Source: Costus lasius | Taxonomy: Eukaryota; Streptophyta; Magnoliopsida; Zingiberales; Costaceae | Assembly (NCBI GenBank): GCA_027563935.2 | Contig: JANVAS020000231.1 | Coordinates: 13,596,001 to 13,660,000 of the forward strand | Direction of reading: 5' to 3' | Length of the DNA stretch: 64,000 nucleotides | Shown here: piece by piece, positions 25,002 to 35,009 of the stretch | How the letters are laid out: the number at the start of each line of letters is the position of its first letter | Numbering within the stretch: position 1 is the first letter of the stretch | Translations under genes and position numbers: made by a program | Notes under the pieces: model-generated | What the model saw: the letters and a program-made list of their open reading frames with translations, nothing else | Database searches by the model: none | Told to the model about the DNA's origin: nothing

Positions 25002-26811
25002 GGTGTTCGTTGCTGCAGGTATCTACAACAATGCAAGAACAGCAAGGTCAGTATCAATGTATAAGAATCGATCAGGACTTAAGAAAGATTCTTTTTCTCA
25101 CTATTTTATCAGGCGTGAAAAATCCAGCAAAACAGCCCGAAAGAGTAGAACTCTTTTAGTGAGATGGGATCCAGATTTCATACTTGGTCTCCGCGTCCCG
25201 CTCAGGCGAGATAAGATGCACAGAGAGTACAAGCACTAGTTTCTGGTAGGCGTCCCAGCCAATCGCCAACCCGTGCGATTCCCCTTCATCTGGGCAATCC
25301 AGCAGACTGTGCCAACTGAGTTGGTACAACACAGTCTCTGATCCCACAGATGGCTGCCTCCATGTGCTACCATATGCGCCACATATGTAGCCTACACGGT
25401 CAAGCTGACCCGACCTACTCCCTGGACCACCATGTGCTATGCTGAGCAACGAGAAGGGATAAATCCCTACTCTGTAACACACAGGTGTAATCCCACACCC
25501 TCTGAAGATAGATGGACGTGCCCACTGAGTGGGTACAACACGGCTCCAACGATAATCAGAACAGTGAGGTTTCGCGTCAGAAGGCTTACGAGCTTGATAT
25601 TTTAGCGTTGGATTTTAACGGTCTTTTATCTTCTTGCCTATCATGCAATTCCTATGGTGATAGCAGAAGATAATTTGATCATGCAATTCCAATATTTAAG
25701 CAATAAAAGAAAGCATGTATCTTATGTGGTAAAAGCCCATAGCCCTAGTGAGACCTTAACCTAACTTAAGTCTACACTTGCTCTTCTTGGGTCTTTAGCT
25801 GCTCATCTGGCCCAAACCAGGGCCCAAGCGCCATCTGCAGCTCTGGTGCGCCCACCAGGAATTTGCGCCTGGTCCCAGAGTCGAACCCTGGACCTCCCAC
25901 CTGGTCAAGCCTCTGCTGCAAGCGCCTCTGCCAAGTGTGCTTTGTGCTCTTGCCTAATTAAATTACAAATTTAACTATCTAGGCAAGATTGACACGCAGG
26001 TCAATTACAATTTTATAAATTAAAGCAATGTGATGCGCAGATCACAATAATTAATTTACAATTTTAAATCCCAGGCACGCAGGCCCCAGCACAGCACACA
26101 TTTAATATGAGCAGCCCACATAAGACTAAATAAACAAACATATGCATCCAATCAGCAATCATGTGATCCATCATAAAAATTAAAATTTTCGAAAAGCCCC
26201 ATGGGATCAATTTTAATTTTTCCTTATTTGCCCTACAACCTTACAACGGTCCATTACTAGGGATCCACTCATCCAACCTAGTCAGATCCACTGCCCTTGC
26301 ATGCACCAAGTCCTAACTGACTTGAGTTGACCATAAGGTCAACCATGCATGCGCCAGGGCTGAACAACCACAATGAGGTCTGGCAAGCGGGTGTGACCCC
26401 GGGCCTAACTCATGTGTGTTCATAAGTTGTCTCAATCAGACATCGCTACACACCTGTCTGCAGTCGACCTATAGCCACCATAGGCTTGCGCCAAGGTGCT
26501 AACTGGTCGACCCATTCAGGCTGTCAGATGGTCTGATCAGACTGTTGGATCTAACCTAGGGGATGACTTCAACCCTAGTAACCCGTCTAAGGGTTTACAG
26601 TAAGGCCTTAGATCTATGATTAGTCGCGCATATGATATTAGTTTTCGAAAAACATACATATTGCGCAAACTAGAAAACATGCGCCAAGAGGAAAGCAAAT
26701 GTCGCCAACTTGAACTAACGCATCTAACTTATAGATCTAGGCAATATTCGCAACATGGATCACAAAAATGGCTCAAGCGTTAAGCAATCATAAAAACATG
26801 CTTCAACCAGC
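25002..26811 (-). other. A2 leader
   Basis: Noncoding leader of about 1.8 kb between primer site and gag. It carries the leader hairpins and the TTCGA-loop hairpin (within 25865-25925). A sense 108-codon open frame lies at 25156-25482; a small indel here, relative to other copies, fuses two frames that are separate elsewhere, which argues against coding constraint. No gene seen. Confidence 0.85.
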
Positions 26812-26823
26812 GCTCTGATACCA
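26812..26823 (-). promoter_or_regulatory. A2 primer-binding site
   Basis: TGGTATCAGAGC on the sense strand, two bases from the 5' LTR; initiator-Met-tRNA primer. Confidence 0.95.
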
Positions 26824-26825
26824 AT

Positions 26826-28506
26826 TGAAAGATCCCCTAGAATAAGGGGAGGTAAAACCCTACAGGCGCATATGGAGATATAGATGCAGCGGAAAAAGGG
26901 TTTCAATGATCTTTGCATGCATTATGATTAGCTTATAAAATCAGCATGAATAAAACGATTCATACCATAGCCATTTCTAGATGGCGCCTTGGAAGAAAAA
27001 TCGCAAATGCCACTTCTCCAAAGTCTCGCACACAAGAGGATGATGGCAAACTCTTTGTTGCTCCTTGTGCTAGCAAGGCTACAAAGTGTCCTTGATCGAA
27101 TGGAAAGGATGAGAGATCTCCTTGGCGAAAACTTCCTTGTCGTCTTAGCTTCTCCTCCACGCGAGAATGCCTCAAGACCCTCTAGCCAAGCGCGGCGACA
27201 AGGTGTGAATGAAGCGAGAGAGATGTGTCCACGCTTAGGAGTCGTGGTTTCTAAAAATAGAAAACCACTCCCACGTTCATGCTCTCATGCGACTTCGGTT
27301 TTACCCAAGCGCAAACTTCTCTTCACTTTGAACCATGCGCTCATTCATGAGCCGGTTCATCACGGTTTGGTCCAAGACCAATTATCCCAAGCAATATGGT
27401 CTAGATCTTAATTAAACCCTAAGGCTTCAGATCTAACCGTCGATCTCTTTGATGCTCTTGATCTGACCGATCTAGCATCCATTCTCTCGATCGAAGCTTA
27501 CCGATCTCAAGCCCTAATCAATCAAACATGATCAGACCAGATCTCACTTACAATCAGAGATTAAATCCCTTTAAACTGAACCTGAACAATTCAGTCCACA
27601 CGATCTGACTTAAGTAAGCCATATCATCAAATTGTGCGACCCTGAGGGTTTCCTCTAAATGTCGGTAACGATAATTCTCATTATCACGATCAGTGAGGGG
27701 TATCTAGCAACACATCACTGTCTCCCGATATAAAGGAAAGAGTCTTCCAAGACTACACCCAAACCACAGCACAAGTGTGAATCAACTCACAAGGCATGCA
27801 TATTTCCTTTACCACTGGACGTTCTTATTGGACAAGCATGTCAAGCTTGTAACTCCAATATGATGAGCATGATTAGAACAGATGAACACTGTCACCTGGG
27901 TATGGCCATACTCTTTTCTCAATCATCTCATCCAGGGGGCCCCTTTAGAACATCACACTCCTTAAACAAGGAGACGGCAATCCTATGTCTATCACTAGTG
28001 CCCTAACCTGATTCAAGCTCACCATCCAAGATAGTCTATAATCATTATGTTTCAAATGATATTGAACTACCTCAAAACAATGACAATCATCATTTAGAAA
28101 ACACAAGTGATCTCAAGTCAGAGGAAATGTGCCACTTGTCATACTCAAGGAATATTCACATTGTGACAAACAATTGAACATCCTAGTAGGGTCTGTCCAG
28201 TACATCCCATGTACCCATGAGTCTACATCTTATTCCATGCTCGAAGCATCCTATAAGATTAGAACACATATTAGTCTCAATCATATCAAGGCTGTCTCAT
28301 GTTCACCAAGATATCTCGACTAAGGACTTAACAGCATGTCAGCCTAGCTGAACAGCTTTGAGACATTATTCAGAAGAACATATATTGCAGCAGACAATGT
28401 AGCTAACTGAATAACAACCATGCCTTTATAAACTTAAGAGTTTATTACATGATACAGATACATTCCCATAGGCCTCAAACATTAGCCTTAAGGGCATACC
28501 CCAACA
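26826..28506 (-). repeat. A2 5' LTR
   Basis: It is 1,681 bp and nearly identical to 19398-21077. The target duplication AGAAT follows at 28507-28511, after which the A3 LTR resumes. Confidence 0.96.
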
Positions 28507-28511
28507 AGAAT

Positions 28512-29285
28512 TGTTTCGGTTCAGTTTAAAGGGATTTAAACTCTGATTGTAAGTGAGATCTGGTCTGATCATGTTTGATTGATTAGGGCTTGAGATCGGT
28601 AAGCTTCGATCGAGGGTGTTGATGCTAGATCGATCAGATCAGAAGCATCTGGAGATGAATGGTCAGATCTAGGACCTTAGGGTCTAATTCGATCTAGACT
28701 TAATGTTTGGGCTGATTTGGTTTGGTCATTGAACCAAACATCTTGAACCGGCTCATGGGTTGAGCACAAGGTTCAGGTGGGAGAAGAGAGTTGCGCATGG
28801 TTCACTTGGTGAACGCATAACGCATGTAATCAAGGCTTGCTATTTTGGGAACTTTCGGTTTTCAACGTGGGAACGTTTCCACGTTCACTTGCAACGCCTC
28901 CTCTCTATTCCTCTCGCTAATTCGCTCTTGGCATTGGATGACTCACGGCTGGTGGCGTGAAGGTTGACGACAAGAGGATTCGGCCAAGTTTTCATCTCTT
29001 CGTCCCTCAAACGATCAAGGAAGCTTTGGAGCATTGCTAGCACAAATCGCCCCAAAGAAGTAGGCCTTCTTCCTCTTGTGTGCGACAACCTTTGGAGGAG
29101 ATCTCTTTTGCTTTCTTCTTCCAAGATACCATCCAAGAGATGGCGACGGTATGGATCCTTCTCATATCCATCTAAGTTGATCATATGCGATATAAAGATC
29201 TATGAAAGCCCTTCTTCCGCTTGCAAAAGGTTTTATGCGCCACCCTAATAGGGTTTTCGCCACCCTCTTGAAAGGGGTTCCTTCA
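28512..29285 (+). repeat. A3 5' LTR, second part
   Basis: The remaining 774 bp of the split LTR, ending GGGGTTCCTTCA. It contains the GAACC...GGTTC hairpin (about 28744-28773). It matches 35938-36711 with several substitutions clustered near 28809-28811 and 29262-29265. Confidence 0.95.
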
Positions 29286-29288
29286 AAT

Positions 29289-29300
29289 TGGTATCAGAGC
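29289..29300 (+). promoter_or_regulatory. A3 primer-binding site
   Basis: A perfect TGGTATCAGAGC, three bases after the 5' LTR end. Confidence 0.96.
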
Positions 29301-31104
29301 AGGTTTATATCTATGCATATGATTGCTTAATGCTATATTGTGATCCTTTTTTGCATGCTTAGATCTATAGCTTACATGCGAATATGATTACACATGTTTT
29401 ATGTTTGCGCATGTTTCAAACTAGGCGCATCTTTGTGATCTTTGTTGTTGATGTTTTATCAAAAGAATATCACTTGCGCGCCTATCATTAGACTAAGCGC
29501 CTACTATAAACCCTTAGACGGGTTAGTAGGGTTGAAGTCATCCTCTAGGTTAGATCCAACTAGTCTGATCAGACCATCTGACAGCCTAGATGGGTCGACC
29601 AGATAGCACCCTTGCGCAAGCAAGAGGTGGCTATAGGTCGGCTGCATCATAGGTGTGTAGCGATGTCTGGTTGAGACGTCTGTTGAACGCACATGAGTTA
29701 GGCCCGGGCTCACACCCGTTTGCCAGACCTCATCGTGGTTGTTCAGCCCTTGGTGCATGCATAGTTGACCACTGGGTTGACTCAAGTCAGTTAGGACTTG
29801 GTGCATACAAGGGCACAGGATCTGACTAGATTGGATGAGTGGATCCCTATTATTGTACCGTTGTAAGGTTGTGGGGGCATATAAGAAAATTAAAATTGAT
29901 GCCAATGCGGTTTTCGAAATTTTGTTTTCTTATTGGATCACATGCTGATGTTTGATGCCATATTGCCTGTTTATTTAATCTTATGTGGGCTGCCCATGTT
30001 AAATGTGTGCTGTGCTAGGGCCTGCGTGCCTGGTAAATTTTGTAAATTAATCTTTATATTGTGATCTACGAATCACATTGCATTTAATTTATAAAATGTA
30101 ATTGACCTGCGAGTCAATCTTGTCTAGATAGATTAATATGTAAATTAATCAGACAAGAGCACAGAGCACACTTGGCAGAGGCGCCTGCAGCAGTGGCTTG
30201 ACTAGGTGGGAGGTCCAGGGTTCGACTCTGGGACAGGCGCATATTCTTGGTGGGCGCACCAGAGCTGCAGATGGCGCTTGGGCCCTGGTTTGGGCCAGAT
30301 GAGCAGCAAAAGACCCATGAAGAAAAGCAAGTGAAGACTTAAGTTTATTTAAGGTCTTACTTAGGCTATGGGCTTTTACCACATAAGATCCATGCTTTCT
30401 TTTATTGTTTAATATTAGAATTGCATGATTAGTTTATCTTCTGCTATCGCCATAGGAATTGCATGATAGTGAAGAAGATAAAAGACCGTTAAAATCCAAC
30501 GATTAAATATCAAGCTCGTAAGCCTTCTGACGCGAAACCTCACTGTTCTGATTATCGTTGAAGCCGTGTTGTACCCACTCAGTGGGCACGTCCATCTATC
30601 TTCAGACGGTGTGTGATTTCACCTGCGTGTTACAGAGAAGGGATTTATCGCTTCTCGTTGCTCAGCATAGCACGTGGTGGTCCAGGGAGTAGGTCGGGTC
30701 AGCTTGGCCATGTAGGCTACATATGTGGCGCATATGGTAGCACATGGAGGCAGCCATCTGTGGGATCAGAGATTGTGTTGTACCAACTCAGTTGGCACAG
30801 TCTGCTGGATCGCCCAGATGAAGGGGAATCGCACGGGTTGGCGATTGGCAGGGACTGCCTACCAGAGATTAGTGCTTGTCATCTCTGTGCATCTTATCTC
30901 GCCTGAGCGGGACGCGGAGACCAAGTATGAAATCTGGATCCCATCTCACTAAAAGAGTTCTACTCTTTCGGGCTGTTTTGCTGGATTTTTCAGCCAGATA
31001 AAATAGTGAGAAAAAGAATCATTCTTAAGTCCTGATTGATTCTTAACATTGATACTGACCTTGATGTTCTTGCATTGTTGTAGATTCCTGCAGCAACGAA
31101 CACC
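29301..31104 (+). other. A3 leader
   Basis: Noncoding leader of about 1.8 kb. It contains a 60-nt segment closed by GCGCCTG/CAGGCGC with an internal TTCGA-loop hairpin (30181-30240), paired hairpins at 30574-30586 and 30783-30795, and an AAAGAGT/ACTCTTT stem near 30950-30970. It ends with an intron-acceptor-like pyrimidine-rich stretch and TTGTTGTAG (31075-31083) 21 bases before the gag ATG. Sense open frames of 97 codons (30613-30906) and 75 codons (30725-30952) occur; coding is unproven. Confidence 0.8.
30181..30240 (+). other. A3 leader tRNA-like or TTCGA hairpin segment
   Basis: A 7-bp closing inverted repeat, GCGCCTG (30181-30187) with CAGGCGC (30234-30240), encloses GGTCCAGGG-TTCGA-CTCTGGGAC (30212-30234). 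The hairpin includes a perfect pol III B-box-like GGTTCGACTC. The equivalent segments in A1, A2, A5 and A6 keep the hairpin. In A6 a C-G pair is replaced by T-A. The tRNA fold is incomplete: there is no proper anticodon arm and the T-stem is imperfect. I call a conserved structured segment, not a tRNA gene. Confidence 0.6.
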
Positions 31105-34100
31105 ATGAGCTTCAATGTGCGATCCCTACTGGAAAGGGAGAAGTTTGCTGGGCCAAACTTCTCGGACTGGTACGGACACCTTAAGATTGTTCTTAAGGCA
31201 GAGAGGAAACTGTATGTCCTCGAGTCGGCGATACTGCCGCAGCCCGCTCCGAACGCCGCAAGGGCGGTTCGAGAAACCTATGAAAAGCACGTCAATGATA
31301 GCATTGATGTCGCTTGCCTGATGCTAGCGTCTATGACGCCACCGCTGCAGCGTCAGCATGAGGATATGTCGGCTATAGAAATTATAGCGAACCTCAAGAT
31401 GCTGTATGCTGCACAGGCGAGGACAGAACGCTATAATCTGACGAAGCTCTTCTTTCAGAGCAAACTGGCTGAAGGGAGCCCAGTGGGAGCTCACGTGCTC
31501 AAGATGATTGGGCACAAAGAGGCTCTAGAGAAACTGGGGCATACCATCAATCAGGAGCTTGCTGTGGACATTATTCTCCAGTCTCTCCCGCCTTCATTCG
31601 ATGCGTTCATTATTAATTTTAATATGAACAAAATCGACTGTACTCCGGCAGAGCTGCTGAATATGCTCTTGACTACTGAGGAAACTCTGAAGGGAAAGCC
31701 TTCAACCTCTGTCTTAATGGTTCCTTCAAGGAACAAGGAGAAGGGGAAGAAGGGCAAGGCCCCTGTCAAGAGCTACAGCAAGGCTCTGAAACAGAAGGTT
31801 AAGCGGTCCAAGGAATACAGGTGTTTCCACTGTGGCCAGTTAGGTCACTGGAAAAAGGACTGTAAAGCGCTCCAAGGAGATAAGAGGGGAAGCATCGCTT
31901 CTGGCTCAGGTATATTCGTGACTGAAGTCATGTTTTCATCTTCTTCTATTTCATGGGTGTTGGACACTGCATGTGGAGTTCACATTTGTTCAAATGTACA
32001 GGAACTCAAGAGAAGAAGGCAGGTGGGACAGCATGAGGTAGACCTACGAGTAGGAAACGGGGCACGGGTTGCTGCTGTTGCTGTAGGAGACTATTTCATT
32101 TCTTTGCCATCTGGACTTGTATTGGAACTAAACAGTTGTTATTTTGTTCCCAGCATTACTAAAAATATTATCTCTATTCCTGCTCTTGTCAGGAAAGGAT
32201 TTGCCTTTGAATGCAATATTTCAAAGTGTGTTTTATCTTATGATAATATTGTTTATGCAACTGGTTCAATTAACAATGGGTTATTCATGTTGGACATGGA
32301 AAATTCTATACAAAACATTGATAATAAGAAAGCCAAGTATGCTGATGACAGCACCTTGCTATGGCATAGTCGTTTAGGCCATATTAACGAGAAACGCATT
32401 AAGCGGTTGCATGAACATGGACTGCTGGGATCATTCTCCTATAAGGAGATTGATACATGCAAAGCTTGTTTGATGGGTAAAATGACGAAGTCGCCTTTTT
32501 CTCACAAAGGTCAAAGGGCTTCAGTTTTACTTGACCTTATACACAGTGATGTGTGTGGGCCATTTAGTAAACATGCCAGAGGTGGCTATCAGTACTTCAT
32601 TACCTTCACTGATGATTTCAGTAGGTACGGTTATGTCTATCTGATGAGACATAAGAGTGAATCTTTTGACAAGTTCAAAGAGTTCAAGAATGAAGTACAA
32701 ATTCAGCTAGGCCGAAATATCAAGGCACTTCGCTCAGATCGAGGTGGAGAATACCTAAGTCATGCGTTTACTGACTATCTAAAGGAGTGTGGGATTATCT
32801 CACAGCTCACTCCGCCAGGAACACCGCAATGGAATGGTGTGTCTGAGAGGAGAAATAGAACGTTGCTTGATATGGTTCGTTCTATGATGAGTCAGGCTAC
32901 TCTACCTTACTCCTTTTGGGGGTTTGCACTGGAAACAGCTGCAAAGCTACTAAACCGAGTGCCATCCAAGGCAGTTTCTAAGACTCCATATGAGTTATGG
33001 TATGGGAAACAGCCGAGCTTGACATTTATCAGGATCTGGGGCTGCGAGGCTTATGTCAAAAAGCTCGCCTCTGGGAAACTGGAGAGCAGATCTGAGAAAT
33101 GCGTCTTTGTCGGTTACCCTAAGGAAACTAAGGGTTATTATTTCTACGATCCCAAGGAGAACAAGGTTTTTGTTGCTCGGACGGCTATATTTCTTGAGAA
33201 GGAGTTTCTTCTGCAAGAGGCCAGTGGGAGAGAAATAAAGCTGGATGAGAATCCAGAGGATGGACAAAGTAGTCAAGCACAGATGGATGTGCCTGAGCCG
33301 GTAGATCAGGTTATTGAACTACCTGAGGCTCAGATATCACGGGAACCGCGAAGATCGGGTAGGATCCATCGACAGCCTGAGCGTTATGACGGAGTCTACA
33401 TCATTGATAATGATGAACCCCTCACTTATGCGGATGCGGTCAGTGGACCGGAGTCAGCTAGATGGCTTGAAGCTATGCGAGCCGAGATGGACTCCATGTC
33501 AGATAACCAAGTCTGGGATTTGGTTGATCCGCCTCCGGGAGTAATCCCTATAGGCTGCAAATGGATCTTCAAGAAGAAGATTGACATGGATGGTAACGTG
33601 GTTACCTATAAAGGCAGGCTTGTTGCGAAAGGTTTCAAACAAATCTACGGGATAGATTATGATGAAACTTTCTCTCCTGTAGCCATGTTTAAGTCTATTC
33701 GGATTCTATTCGCTATAGCTGCATATTATGATTATGAGATCTGGCAGATGGATGTGAAAACAGCTTTCCTTAATGGAAATCTAGATGAGGATGTGTATAT
33801 GACACAACCTGAAGGTTTCACTAATCCATCAGATCGTCATAAGATATGCAAGTTGAAGAAGTCCATTTATGGACTGAAACAAGCATCAAGAAGCTGGAAC
33901 ATTCATTTTGATGAATCAGTCACTGACTTTGGTTTCATCAAGAACGAGGATGACCCGTGTGTATATAAGAGGTTTAGTGGGAGCGTGATTACTTTCCTAG
34001 TCCTCTACGTCGATGACATCTTGATCATTGGAAATGACATTCCTGAAATGCATGCTGTGAAGGCATGGTTAAGGAAATGTTTCCAGATGAAAGATTTAGG

Positions 34101-34989
34101 AGAAGCAGCCTATGTATTAGGTGTGAAGATCTACAGGGATAGATCTAAGAGGCTTCTCGGGCTGTGCCAGAGTACTTACATCGATAAGGTCCTGGAAAGA
34201 TTCCATTTAGAGAATTCTAAAAGGGGATATCTTCCAGTCAGACATGGTCTGAATCTTTCGAAGAGTCAGTGTCCACAAACACAGACTGAGAAAGATGAAA
34301 TGGACAATACGCCTTATGCTTCGGCTATTGGGTCCATTATGTATGCGATGCTGTGTACTCGCCCAGACGTCGCTTACGGGTTAAGCGTGACCAGTCGATT
34401 CCAAAGTAATCCAGGTATGGCGCACTGGATTGCAGTCAAGAACATTTTGAAATATCTTCGGAGGACCAAAGATATGTTCTTGATATATGGTGGTCAGGAA
34501 GAACTCAGTATTGAAGGATATACTGACGCTTCGTTCCAGTCGGACCAGGATGATTTCCGATCGCAATCAGGCTATGTTTTTAGCTTGAATGGAGGAGCAG
34601 TGGTGTGGAAGAGTTTCAAACAGTCAACTGTTGCTGAATCCACAACAGAAGCCGAGTATGTTGCAGCCTCGGAAGCATCCAAGGAGGCAGTGTGGATTCG
34701 TAAGTTCGTGAGAGAACTTGGTGTCGTTCCTTCGAGTGCTGATCCTTTGGTTATCTTCTGTGATAACACTGGAGCAATCGCACAAGCAAAGGAACCACGG
34801 TCACACCAGAAGTCCAAGCACATACAGAGACGGTTTCACTTGATCCGGGAGATCATAGATCGTGGCGAGATCAAAGTCTGCAAGGTACATACTGATGACA
34901 ATCTGGCAGACCCGCTTACCAAGCCTCTGGCGCAGCAGAAGCATGAGAAGCACTGTAATAATATGGGTTTGAGATTTCTCAACCATTAG
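31105..34989 (+). CDS. A3 copia gag-pol polyprotein, intact (1,294 aa)
   Basis: Single open frame encoding all proteins of an Angela/BARE-type Ty1/copia retrotransposon. In order: gag with CX2CX4HX4C knuckle (C240, C243, H248, C253) that binds the element RNA; aspartic protease with WVLDTAC (D287), where the usual DTG is DTA; integrase with H421 and a CKAC zinc finger and catalytic D482, D545, E581 (DD35E spacing); reverse transcriptase with QMDVKTAFLNG (D883) and YVDD (968-971); RNase H with D1141, E1182/E1184 and D1220. The start is the first Met after the leader and matches the sister copies. It acts in cytoplasmic virus-like particles and then in the nucleus for integration. No stop or frameshift. 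Expression is doubtful because its 5' LTR is broken by A2. Confidence 0.97.
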   Translation: MSFNVRSLLEREKFAGPNFSDWYGHLKIVLKAERKLYVLESAILPQPAPNAARAVRETYEKHVNDSIDVACLMLASMTPPLQRQHEDMSAIEIIANLKMLYAAQARTERYNLTKLFFQSKLAEGSPVGAHVLKMIGHKEALEKLGHTINQELAVDIILQSLPPSFDAFIINFNMNKIDCTPAELLNMLLTTEETLKGKPSTSVLMVPSRNKEKGKKGKAPVKSYSKALKQKVKRSKEYRCFHCGQLGHWKKDCKALQGDKRGSIASGSGIFVTEVMFSSSSISWVLDTACGVHICSNVQELKRRRQVGQHEVDLRVGNGARVAAVAVGDYFISLPSGLVLELNSCYFVPSITKNIISIPALVRKGFAFECNISKCVLSYDNIVYATGSINNGLFMLDMENSIQNIDNKKAKYADDSTLLWHSRLGHINEKRIKRLHEHGLLGSFSYKEIDTCKACLMGKMTKSPFSHKGQRASVLLDLIHSDVCGPFSKHARGGYQYFITFTDDFSRYGYVYLMRHKSESFDKFKEFKNEVQIQLGRNIKALRSDRGGEYLSHAFTDYLKECGIISQLTPPGTPQWNGVSERRNRTLLDMVRSMMSQATLPYSFWGFALETAAKLLNRVPSKAVSKTPYELWYGKQPSLTFIRIWGCEAYVKKLASGKLESRSEKCVFVGYPKETKGYYFYDPKENKVFVARTAIFLEKEFLLQEASGREIKLDENPEDGQSSQAQMDVPEPVDQVIELPEAQISREPRRSGRIHRQPERYDGVYIIDNDEPLTYADAVSGPESARWLEAMRAEMDSMSDNQVWDLVDPPPGVIPIGCKWIFKKKIDMDGNVVTYKGRLVAKGFKQIYGIDYDETFSPVAMFKSIRILFAIAAYYDYEIWQMDVKTAFLNGNLDEDVYMTQPEGFTNPSDRHKICKLKKSIYGLKQASRSWNIHFDESVTDFGFIKNEDDPCVYKRFSGSVITFLVLYVDDILIIGNDIPEMHAVKAWLRKCFQMKDLGEAAYVLGVKIYRDRSKRLLGLCQSTYIDKVLERFHLENSKRGYLPVRHGLNLSKSQCPQTQTEKDEMDNTPYASAIGSIMYAMLCTRPDVAYGLSVTSRFQSNPGMAHWIAVKNILKYLRRTKDMFLIYGGQEELSIEGYTDASFQSDQDDFRSQSGYVFSLNGGAVVWKSFKQSTVAESTTEAEYVAASEASKEAVWIRKFVRELGVVPSSADPLVIFCDNTGAIAQAKEPRSHQKSKHIQRRFHLIREIIDRGEIKVCKVHTDDNLADPLTKPLAQQKHEKHCNNMGLRFLNH

Positions 34990-34998
34990 ATTAAGTGC

Positions 34999-35009
34999 AA
35001 GTGGGAGAT
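34999..35009 (+). promoter_or_regulatory. A3 polypurine tract
   Basis: AAGTGGGAGAT immediately before the 3' LTR; plus-strand primer. Confidence 0.85.

Larger units (their letters stand above)
19398..28506 (-). mobile_element. A2: full-length family A copia element
   Basis: Complete minus-strand element of about 9.1 kb inserted in the 5' LTR of A3, with AGAAT at 19393-19397 and 28507-28511. LTRs of 1,680 and 1,681 bp show about one substitution and one single-base indel by eye, so the insertion is very recent. The polyprotein is frameshifted by a 22-bp duplication. Confidence 0.97.

Noticed and set aside
28885..29248. 99- and 94-codon frames in the U5 half of the A3 LTRs, duplicated at 36311-36674
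   Set aside because: Present because the LTR is duplicated; opposite-strand overlapping frames, no domain.
30181..30240. A genuine tRNA gene
   Set aside because: B-box-like motif and acceptor-like closure are present, but there is no valid anticodon arm, the T-stem is imperfect and the length is about 60 nt.
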